Assembly: GCF_000003605.2 (NCBI RefSeq)
Contig: NW_003106096.1
Span: 235,810-266,413, forward strand
DNA: 30,604 nucleotides
Direction of reading: 5' to 3'
Origin: Saccoglossus kowalevskii
Lineage: Eukaryota; Hemichordata; Enteropneusta; Harrimaniidae
Shown here: positions 13,651 to 21,611 of the stretch, in pieces
How positions within the stretch are numbered: position 1 is the first letter of the stretch
Layout of the letters: each line of letters begins with the position of its first letter
Position numbers and translations under genes: made by a program
Notes under the pieces: model-generated
Told to the model about the DNA's origin: nothing
The model's input: the letters and a program-made list of their open reading frames with translations, nothing else
Database searches by the model: none

Positions 13651-14134
13651 ATAACATTGACACTTACAGTCTGCCACATAAAATACCAGTTTTCAGTAAA
13701 CATCATGGGAGCAGCTTATAGAAATGACTTTTATTTAAGGTCAAATGCAAGACATAGTTTTGTGTTGATTCGTCGGAATTGCTATAGAATGAGCGATCGC
13801 GATGTTTTTTCTATTAGTCACAACCGCCATGTTGTTTTCAGTGCCATACGTGTTCTTGGTCATAGAGGCCCAGTTCAGTAAATAAATCAACATGTGTTCA
13901 TAGGTGAATGGAAGCAGTCAGTATGTGGGCCTCAACTGGGATTTTTCCCTTCAAAGCTGCTGATTGATATACACGTACAAATTAGAGCAGCAAACTCGGT
14001 GGACGTCCGGCGTGTATAGGCGTACATACCGGCATTGTAAAATATGAAAGCTAATAAAACAAAATATTGCATGACTCTTTTAAAATACTCTCGGTTTCTC
14101 CCTCACTCCTCCCCCCGAGTAGAATACCAGACAT

Positions 14135-14141
14135 ACTTACC
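14135..14141 (-). other. Splice donor of filamin exon 1
   Basis: Read on the minus strand, the exon ends ATCG and the intron starts GTAAGTATG, close to the metazoan donor consensus. The cut falls after codon base 1 (phase 1), where the conserved filamin residue is Asp (G|AY), consistent with a single G left at the exon end. A G-rich stretch follows in the intron (14106-14119). Confidence 0.88.
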
Positions 14142-14483
14142 GATGTTAACAAGCCTGATGCCTTCATCTTCCAAGAATTTTAACGCCAGTGACACATTTT
14201 CTAGCTTCATGGGTCGCATCGTCGGCCGCTTGTTGAATCGGGGAATCCTCTTGTGGGAAAGCACTTCGACCAGCGCAATGAGGCGCAAACCATCGTTGTA
14301 ATCTGTTTCCAAACTAACTATCTGTTTGTTGGCTACCTTCAGATGCTCGTTGCACCATCTTGTAAAAGTATTCTGCTGGATTCTCTTCCAGGGCGCGTCA
14401 GATGCGAGATCCTTTTCTGCGAGCGGCATCTCCTCCTCTTCCTCCAGTTCTCGTTTCTGGACGAGGTCGTCATTATTATTCAT
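14141..14483 (-). CDS. Filamin, first coding exon (N-terminus and most of CH1 actin-binding domain); partial gene
   Basis: Filamins are long actin cross-linkers: two N-terminal calponin-homology (CH) domains bind F-actin, then a rod of Ig-like repeats dimerises and scaffolds membrane proteins. The exon encodes 114 residues plus one base. Residues 1-30 are a variable, acidic head with a run of five Glu (14-18). CH1 starts near residue 30, with the filamin-type first helix [16 protein letters not shown] (34-49, actin-binding site 1 region), then [17 protein letters not shown] (64-80) and [20 protein letters not shown] (93-112). The exon breaks after LVNI plus G at a strong donor (G|GTAAGT, intron from 14140 leftward), where the family continues with Asp-Ser-Lys. 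The start is firm: an in-frame TAA lies 15 nt upstream (14496-14498) and the -3 base is A. The rest of CH1, CH2 and the rod are outside the window. Spectrin and alpha-actinin CH domains match less well at the first helix. Confidence 0.93.
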
Positions 14484-14970
14484 TCTGCCTTCTATTTATT
14501 CAAAACCACTTGAACAATGGACTGAGGGAGTGTTAACCTCCAAAAAAAAGCTTCCGGTGTTCCCCGGACACAACGTGTGTAAAAGCGAGAATTGGGGTGT
14601 CCCAAAACAGTTCGGCGCTGCCTAGAGTCAAATACGTCTTATGTGTACACACAATCACGCAGTGTCAGCGAAATATAAACTATGTGAGGCAACACTTTCC
14701 GATGAAACGGAGCCGGACTCTGTAAAATGAGATGGACAAGAAAGAGTGAGTTTACCGTGAGCAGTGAAAGTCGATGTAGCTTGCAATACTAGACGGCCAT
14801 GTTTGTCTGCGAGACAGGAACACGGTTGTGTGCTGTGAGAACGATAGGAGTCCGACTGCAATGCTGGGGGCTGAACAAAATTGTTTGGTATGTGTGTCAG
14901 TCTATGCATTTTATGGAGCACCGTCGTATGACAGCTGACTCTAATAGGCCTCCAACATGGACGAGTCAAC

Positions 14971-14980
14971 ATGATTGGCT
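14971..14980 (-). promoter_or_regulatory. CCAAT box (NF-Y type)
   Basis: The minus strand reads AGCCAATCAT, with the NF-Y core CCAAT followed by CA. It sits about 490 bp upstream of the filamin ATG. NF-Y sites usually lie 60-100 bp before the transcription start, which would give a 5' UTR of roughly 400 nt. Confidence 0.4.
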
Positions 14981-15033
14981 GTTTTAAACGAAATACTATA
15001 CCACCAACGCTCATCGCTTTTACAGATGGCCCA

Positions 15034-15041
15034 TATCGATA
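15034..15041. promoter_or_regulatory. TATCGATA palindrome (DRE-like element)
   Basis: The eight bases match the Drosophila DREF element exactly and sit inside a 10-bp palindrome, ATATCGATAT (15033-15042). They lie between the CArG box and the CCAAT box. In insects this motif marks promoters of broadly expressed genes. Its role outside insects is uncertain. Confidence 0.3.
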
Positions 15042-15092
15042 TCGAAATTCATTCTAGCAGACAAGAGCCACTCAACACTTAAAAACGTCTTT

Positions 15093-15102
15093 CCAAATAT
15101 GG
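15093..15102 (-). promoter_or_regulatory. CArG box (SRF-type site)
   Basis: The ten bases match CC(A/T)6GG exactly: CCATATTTGG in the gene's direction, about 610 bp upstream of the filamin ATG. SRF with MRTF or TCF cofactors controls many actin-cytoskeleton genes in animals. With this base composition a perfect match is expected a few times per 30 kb by chance, so position and the neighbouring ETS site carry most of the weight. Confidence 0.5.
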
Positions 15103-15104
15103 GA

Positions 15105-15111
15105 ACGGAAG
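15105..15111 (+). promoter_or_regulatory. ETS-type site next to the CArG box
   Basis: ACGGAAG carries the GGAA core and starts three bases after the CArG box. Close ETS and CArG spacing is how ternary-complex factors join SRF at serum-response elements such as that of c-fos. Use of the site here is inferred. Confidence 0.4.
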
Positions 15112-15138
15112 ACTCCTCCCAATGTTCAAATCCGTTCC

Positions 15139-15146
15139 GCCGCCAT
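15139..15146 (-). promoter_or_regulatory. YY1-like site ATGGCGGC
   Basis: In the gene's direction the sequence is ATGGCGGC, the YY1 core. In TATA-less promoters this orientation is often found just downstream of the start site. If so here, transcription would start upstream of the CArG box, which competes with the CCAAT-based guess. A similar AACATGGCGGTT lies in the intron at 13822-13833. Confidence 0.25.
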
Positions 15147-16015
15147 AAATTGAATCAATGATAAAACCACAAAAATGCGGCAATATCTGTTGGGAACACT
15201 ACAACTGGAAATAGATGCGCCGCATCTTCCTGTTCAGCATGAAGAATTGCACTAATTCATTGCATGGCTAGGAATAAAATAGATATACCAGTAGCCTACC
15301 CACACTAAGTTCACTGGCCGGCCATTAGATTGCATCGTTCCGTAATTACTTCCCCGGTTCCGTTTCCGTATTGCATCCTCATGTTTCAAGTGACAGTTTA
15401 CGACAGCGCCCCCAACATATCACATGATAAATCCTTTTTCATTTTCCTCTTCGTAGGTATTTTCGTTAATTTAGGTTGTTCCCCCCTTCTAAAGACCAGA
15501 TAACGCATTTATCTCATTCACTAAACAATGATCTAAGTGACCACATGAAATCACAGTATTCACGCTCACTTTAGTTAAATCCACATAAGCGCGTGTTTCA
15601 TTTTATTTGAATATATTTTGCTATTAATCATAGCTATCACAACTTTGGAATATTTTCGGTCGGTTTGGAACTGTTACATCATACAACTCTGTGTGGTATA
15701 ATATACATATGAGCTGCTAAAGTCCGGGGCCATAGTTCACCGATGTCAACCTCGGAGCACGTGCCTTGAATAGTATAAAGAAACACGATGACTGTCATAT
15801 CTTTCGATTGTCTCATCAGAGATTTATTGGAGCATAAAAATGTAGCTTATGTCATTTATAATTTGACCTATGTGTCTTTAACGTCGGAGTTGACGTTGAT
15901 TGTCAGAATGAGCCGGGCGTAGCCGTCGTTTAACATAAAGTACATTCTACGTAAAACAACATATTAGTATTGAAATTTCATCCAGTAATTATTTACGTTA
16001 AGTTGACATCAAGGA
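15147..16015. other. Upstream flank of filamin, no gene seen
   Basis: CpG-containing intergenic DNA between the putative promoter and the 41-bp array. It includes a GGCCGGCC palindrome near 15317 and several TTCCG-type motifs (15335-15375). I see no open frame of note. Confidence 0.45.
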
Positions 16016-16224
16016 GAACTTGATCAGTAAGGGTTACCCCAAAATGTGTACATGGTGAATTCAACCAGTAAGGGTTACACCAAAATGTGTCCACGGAGAA
16101 TTCAACCAGTAATGGTTACACCAAAATGTGTCCACGAAGAATTCAACCAGTAAGGGTTACACCAAAATGTGTCCACGGAGAATTCAACCAGTAAGGGTTA
16201 CACCAAAATGTGTCCACGGAGAAT

Positions 16225-17255
16225 TCAACCAGTAAGGGTTACCCCAAAATGTGTCCATGGAGAATTCAACAAGTAATGGTTACATTAAAATGTGTCCATG
16301 GAGAATTCAACCAGTAATGGTTACACCAAAATGTGTCCACGGAGAATTCAACCAGTAAAGGTTACACCAAAATTTGTCCATGGAGAATTTAACCCGTAAG
16401 GGTTACACCAAAATGTGTCCATGGAGAATTCAACCAGTAATGGTTACATTAAAATGTGTCCATGGAGAATTCAACCAGTAATGGTTACACCAAAATGTGT
16501 CCATAGAGAATTCAACCAGTAATGGTTACACCAAAATGTGTCCATAGAGAATTCAACCAGTAATAGTTACATTAAAATGTGTCCACGGAGAATTCAACCA
16601 GTAAGGGTTACACCAAAATGTGTCCACGGAGAATTCAACCAGTAAGGGTTACCCCAAAATGTGTCCACGGAGAATTCAACCAGTAAGGGTTACCCCAAAA
16701 TGTGTCCACGGAGAATTCAATCAGTAAGGGTTACCCAAAAATGTGTCCATGGAGAATTCAACAAGTAAGGGTTACCCCAAAATGTGTCCATAGAGAATTC
16801 AACCAGTAAGGGTTACCCCAAAATGTGTCCATGGAGAATTCAACCAGTAAGGGTTACACCAAAATGTGTCCACGGAGAATTCAACCAGTAAGGGTTACCC
16901 CAAAATGTGTCCATGGAGAATTCAACCAGTAATGGTTACATTAAAATGTGTCCATGGAGAATTCAACCAGTAATGGTTACACCAAAATGTGTCCACGGAG
17001 AATTCAACCAGTAAAGGTTACACCAAAATTTGTCCATGGAGAATTTAACCAGTAAGGGTTACACCAAAATGTGTCCATGGAGAATTCAACCAGTAATGGT
17101 TACATTAAAATGTGTCCATGGAGAATTCAACCAGTAATGGTTACACCAAAATGTGTCCATAGAGAATTCAACCAGTAATGGTTACACCAAAATGTGTCCA
17201 TAGAGAATTCAACCAGTAATAGTTACATTAAAATGTGTCCATGGAGAATTCAACC
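16225..17255. repeat. Higher-order duplication in the array, offset 656 bp (16 units)
   Basis: Private variants recur in the same order 656 bp apart: AATTTGTCC at 16371 and 17027, followed by GAATTTAACC, and later TAATAGTTAC. About 350 bp around them differ at only two or three bases. Confidence 0.9.
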
Positions 17256-17457
17256 AGTAATGGTTACACCAAAATGTATCCATGGAGAATTCAACCAGTA
17301 ATGGTTACACCAAAATGTGTCCATAGAGAATTCAACCAGTGATGGTTACATTAAAATGTGTCCATAGAGAATTCAACCAGTAATGGTTACACCAAAATGT
17401 GTCCATAGAGAATTCAACTAGTAATGGTTACACAAAATGTGTCCATAGATGATGAAC

Positions 17458-17620
17458 NNNNNNNNNNNNNNNNNNNNNNNNNNNNNNNNNNNNNNNNNNN
17501 NNNNNNNNNNNNNNNNNNNNNNNNNNNNNNNNNNNNNNNNNNNNNNNNNNNNNNNNNNNNNNNNNNNNNNNNNNNNNNNNNNNNNNNNNNNNNNNNNNNN
17601 NNNNNNNNNNNNNNNNNNNN
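17458..17620. other. Assembly gap (163 Ns) inside the 41-bp array
   Basis: A run of 163 N. The unit start before it (17410) and the inferred unit start after it (17608) are 198 bp apart, which is 4.8 units, so the gap size is probably not exact. The last bases before it (17449-17457) no longer fit the unit. Confidence 0.99.
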
Positions 17621-18149
17621 TATGGTTACACCAAAATGTGTCCATAGAGAATTCAACCAGTGATGGTTACATTAAAATGTGTCCATGGAGAATTCAACCA
17701 GTAATGGTTACACCAAAATGTATCCATGGAGAATTCAACCAGTAATGGTTACACCAAAATGTGTCCATAGAGAATTCAACCAGTAATGGTTACATTAAAA
17801 TGTGTCCATGGAGAATTCAACCAGTAATGGTTACACCAAAATGTGTCCATGGCGAATTCAACAAGTAATGGTTACACCAAAATGTGTCCATGGAGAATTC
17901 AACAAGTAATGGTTACTCCAAAATGTGTCCATGGAGAATTCAACAAGTAATGGTTACACCAAAATGTGTCCATAGAGAATTCAACCAGTAATGGTTACAC
18001 CAAAATGTATCCATGGAGAATTCAACCAGTTATGGTTACACCAAAATGTGTGCATAGAGAATTCAACCAGTAATGGTTACATTAAAATGTGTCCATGGAG
18101 AATTCAACCAGTAATGGTTACACCAAAATGTGTCCATGGAGAATTCAAC

Positions 18150-19170
18150 CAGTAATGGTTACACCAAAATGTGTCCATGGAGAATTCAACAAGTAATGGT
18201 TACTCCAAAATGTGTCCATAGAGAATTCAACCAGTAATGGTTACATTAAAATGTGTCCATGGAGAATTCAACAAGTAATGGTTACTCCAAAATGTGTCCA
18301 TAGAGAATTCAACCAGTAATGGTTACACCAAAATGTATCCATGGAGAATTCAACCAGTTATGGTTACTCCAAAATGTGTCCATAGAGAATCCAACCAGTA
18401 ATGGTTACACCAAAATGTATCCATGGAGAATTCAACCAGTAATGGTTACACCAAAATGTGTCCATGGAGAATTCAACAAGTAATGGTTACACCAAAATGT
18501 GTCCATGGAGAATTCAACAAGTAATGGTTACACCAAAATGTATCCATGGAGAATTCAACAAGTAATGGTTACACCAAAATGTGTCCATAGAGAATTCAAC
18601 CAGTGATGGTTACATTAAAATGTGTCCATGGAGAATTCAACCAGAAATGGTTACACCAAAATGTATCCATAGAGAATTCAACCAGTAATGGTTACATTAA
18701 AATGTGTCCATGGAGAATTCAACCAGTAATGGTTACACGAAAATGTGTCCATGGAGAATTCAACAAGTAATGGTTACTCCAAAATGTGTCCATAGAGAAT
18801 TCAACCAGTAATGGTTACATTAAAATGTGTCCATGGAGAATTCAACAAGTAATGGTTACTCCAAAATGTGTCCATAGAGAATTCAACCAGTAATGGTTAC
18901 ACCAAAATGTATCCATAGAGAATTCAACCAGTTATGGTTACTCCAAAATGTGTCCATAGAGAATCCAACCAGTAATGGTTACACCAAAATGTATCCATGG
19001 AGAATTCAACCAGTAATGGTTACACCAAAATGTGTCCATGGAGAATTCAACAAGTAATGGTTACACCAAAATGTGTCCATGTAGAATTCAACAAGTAATG
19101 GTTACACCAAAATGTATCCATGGAGAATTCAACAAGTAATGGTTACACTAAAATGTGTCCATAGAGAATT
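18150..19170. repeat. Higher-order duplication in the array, offset 574 bp (14 units)
   Basis: The rare variant GAATCCAACC has its CCAACC at 18391 and again at 18965, 574 bp apart. The flanking units, with their ACTCC, GTATCC and GTTATGG variants, match in order over about 430 bp with about three differences. Confidence 0.9.
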
Positions 19171-19657
19171 CAACCAGTAATGGTTACATTAAAATGTGTC
19201 CATGGAGAATTCAACAAGTAATGGTTACACCAAAATGTGTCCATGGAGAATTCAACCAGTAATGGTTACACCAAAATGTGTCCATGGAGAATTCAACAAG
19301 TAAGGGTTACCCAAAAAAATGTGTCCATGGAGAATTCAACAAGTAATGGTTACACCAAAATGTGTCCATAGAGAATTCAACCAGTAATGGTTACATTAAA
19401 ATGTGTCCATGGAGAATTCAACAAGTAATGGTTACACCAAAATTTGTCCATGGAGAATTCAACCAGTAATGGTTACACCAAAATGTGTCCATGGAGAATT
19501 CAACCAGTAATGGTTACACCAAAATGTGTCCATGGAGAATTCAACAAGTAATGGTTACACCAAAATGTGTCCACGGAATATTCAACCAATAAGGGTTACA
19601 TTAAAATGTGTCACGGAGAATTCAGCTACCAAAGGGTGCTCCAGAAAGAACTGGGCC

Positions 19658-20269
19658 AATAAGGGCCACTGTATGAAAAGTATGGTTCATATTTATAATA
19701 CCCAAACAATGAATAACAAAATTGCATTAGTTTTCAAAAATTTTGAAATAATTTCAATGTTTTAAAAATCCACGGAAATTACGAACATGTAATTTTTATG
19801 AGCCCAACAATTATCATTTGTTGAAAACAAAATCCCCTGGGACTACTTTTCCGGGCTACTTTTGGTGATTTGGTTCATGTTGTCAAAAAAAATATGAGCA
19901 GTTTTAACCCATCCAAAAACGCGTTACAGTTGTATTCATTAACATATAGAACGAGTACCCGTATGTAGTTTTGTTATCTTCAACGCCGCCCTGGGTGACA
20001 TATACTTTGTAAACACTGCATGGAATGTAGTTGGGCAATGAGTGAATATATACTATTATTTATTATTTAATTATTTTATATATTATTTTATATTGAATTG
20101 TTAGACTATTCGTCACAGCAGTTCTATAGATTCAGTCGGATGTGAATTCCGGCACTCTGACTAGCGGACACATGCCAGACAATTAACATAATTTGACCCA
20201 GTAGCATGTCTGTGGTAACAAAACTTGGCATATAGCTAGCTACTTGATCTTACAAGTCGAATGAGAAAT
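19658..20269. other. Intergenic DNA with an AT low-complexity stretch
   Basis: No gene seen. 20047-20096 is almost pure A and T (TATTATT-like). Confidence 0.5.
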
Positions 20270-20581
20270 TGATTCCAACTGTAGAATAAATGGATTATTG
20301 TTCTTATGTAATGGATTCGATATTCAATCTATTAGTCATACATTCACACCTGTAATACAACATGGTGTAGCGTAGTGTGACGTAGTGTGACGCAGTGACG
20401 TGGAATCTCAATAGTACAAAGTACGACTAGTATGACGTTGTATCGTACAGTGTTGTGTCTTGCGACACAGTGCATGCAGTGTAACTTTCTGTCGTGCAGT
20501 AACGTCGTAAATTGTGGCACAGGAATGTAAACTGTAAACACGAAATAAATGGATTACCATTCACATTGAATATTTGATATA

Positions 20582-20805
20582 CTGTAAAATACTTTATTTT
20601 CGCTGAAAAACTTTTTTTGTCTTTATAGGAATTTATTTTCACTGATTTTTAGCGAGTTGAATGTAAAATATATGAAAAATGTAAAATATATGAAAAATGT
20701 AAAATATATGAAAAATGTATATTTGTTGGATTATATTTTCACTTAACTATTCCTTCAGCGAATATAGCGAACATTAATTACAAGCCAAAATAACATATTT
20801 TACAG
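20582..20805. mobile_element. 224-bp MITE, TA-flanked
   Basis: The left end CTGTAAAATA (20582) is the exact reverse complement of the right end TATTTTACAG (to 20805). Both are flanked by TA (20580-20581 and 20806-20807), as in mariner/Tc1-type insertions. Similarity continues inward imperfectly (TTATTTTCGC against TTATTTTGGC in the same orientation). No coding capacity. Elements with these ends are, from memory, common in marine invertebrate genomes. Confidence 0.7.
20662..20715. repeat. 18-bp tandem repeat, three copies, inside the MITE
   Basis: TGTAAAATATATGAAAAA is repeated exactly three times (20662, 20680, 20698). Its TGTAAAATA start echoes the MITE terminus. Confidence 0.95.
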
Positions 20806-21565
20806 TAGTATAGCATAATGTAGTGTAATGCAATGCGACGTAGTGCATTGTCGTGTGTTGTAGTATGCAATATGAACAAAAACATATATTTGTAATTATT
20901 GTTGTTGTTGTTCGACTCTCCATAATTGCGATTTATCACATATTAGTTAGATGAATACACACCAAAACAACCAATGAACATGCGTATTGAGGAATGTCAT
21001 TGTTTCATCCAATGAACACTCAGATGTGTACTGCAAGCACGACGTGTTCTGGTCGTGATAAATTATAGTGTAACGTACTTATCAACATACGGTATCAAAC
21101 AACATTGCAAGTACACGTTGCATCTTCAAGTACTGTGCTGCAACATGTTGTAGTGTTATGTGACGCAGTGTAGTGTAATATGACTTTTTACTACATCTTC
21201 ATGGATTGTACTGCAGTATTGTGAACTGTAAATATGAAATAACTGGATTATCATTCTTACTGAATAGATATTCAACGAGTGGGACCTATTTTAGTAAATA
21301 GTGATGTAATCAACAGTATTAAATGTAAATTGTAAAAAATAACTAATAAACGGTGCAGTGCGGTGCAGTGCAGTGTGCGATAGCGTAGCGTAGTGATATT
21401 TTGATAATTGTATTTCACGAAGGTCAAACATATGACTTAGCGGTTGAATGCGTTTTAGTACCATCTGTTAACTCTGCCCGGCATTGTGTCCCTTATATTG
21501 TTTAAAGTGAATTGCAATGTCAGGGTTGGAGATTTTCGTATCATGCGTTGGTAAAGGTATATCTT

Positions 21566-21611
21566 TTGAAGACTATGCTTGGGTTATCTTGTCTGTATAG
21601 GTAGTCTTCAA
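21566..21611. repeat. 10-bp inverted repeat with 26-bp spacer
   Basis: TTGAAGACTA (21566-21575) and its exact complement TAGTCTTCAA (21602-21611). No known RNA or element recognised. Confidence 0.5.

Larger units (their letters stand above)
1..14140 (-). other. Filamin intron 1 (5' part, open at the left edge)
   Basis: The donor GTAAGT occupies 14140-14135 on the minus strand. I looked leftward for the expected next exon by checking reverse-strand codons for the conserved Trp-Thr of the last CH1 helix. The GTCCA sites I inspected gave no filamin-like context, so I infer the intron exceeds 14 kb. The sequence is strongly AT-rich and CpG-poor until about 13750, and the open frames on either strand are short with no family I recognise. 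A small or divergent exon could have been missed. Repeats inside it are listed separately. Confidence 0.6.
14484..15150 (-). promoter_or_regulatory. Putative filamin promoter and 5' UTR, CpG-preserved
   Basis: This stretch lies directly upstream of the filamin start codon and is much richer in CpG than the intron (48 CpG in 14041-15060 against 5 in 12001-13020). In the gene's direction I see no TATA box. It does hold a YY1-like site, an ETS site beside a CArG box, a TATCGATA palindrome and a CCAAT box. The transcription start cannot be placed from sequence. A position downstream of the CCAAT box, around 14.85-14.92 kb, is a guess. A 119-codon frame on the same strand (14655-15014) lies in the presumed leader and promoter and resembles nothing I know. 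Confidence 0.6.
16016..19657. repeat. Minisatellite, 41-bp unit, about 88 copies
   Basis: Nearly every unit starts with GAATTC and contains CAGTAATGGTTACACC, then AAAATGTGTCCATGGA. Variants sit at fixed places: GTAAGGG or GTAATGG; ACACC, ACATT, ACCCC or ACTCC; CCACGG, CCATGG or CCATAG; AACCAG or AACAAG. The first unit (16016) and the last ones (after about 19575) are diverged, as expected for array edges. Because 41 is not a multiple of three, no continuous repeat protein is encoded. The array begins about 1.5 kb upstream of the filamin start codon. Its length in the real genome is unknown because of the internal gap. Confidence 0.97.
20270..21400. repeat. Degenerate repeat field (GTAGTGTGAC clusters plus a ~45-bp core)
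   Basis: Clusters of imperfect GTAGTGTGACG-like words occur at about 20362-20400, 20807-20865, 21148-21190 and 21352-21400. A core resembling AACTGTAAATATGAAATAA followed by TGGATTATCATTC occurs near 20278 (weak), 20529 and 21224. The last two agree at most positions. This looks like an old tandem or dispersed repeat of roughly 240-250 bp, later split by a MITE. Confidence 0.55.

Noticed and set aside
13793-13801. GCGATCGC palindrome as a sign of foreign DNA
   Set aside because: A single copy in otherwise typical animal sequence at the edge of the CpG-preserved zone; no other sign of transfer.
14253-14625. Plus-strand open frames opposite the filamin exon
   Set aside because: They are antisense shadows of the filamin coding sequence or its leader, with no recognisable protein.
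14655-15014. 119-codon minus-strand frame just upstream of filamin
   Set aside because: It covers the presumed promoter and leader and resembles no protein family. The CpG-rich composition there makes chance open frames longer. It could be an upstream ORF only if the leader is that long.
16030-16900. GGGTTA words in the 41-bp units, resembling telomeric repeats
   Set aside because: Only one per unit, in a fixed non-telomeric context, and many units carry TGGTTA instead; interstitial telomere sequence is not supported.
16016-19657. 41-bp array as a CRISPR-like or spaced-repeat system
   Set aside because: Units are directly contiguous with no unique spacers, and the context is an animal gene.
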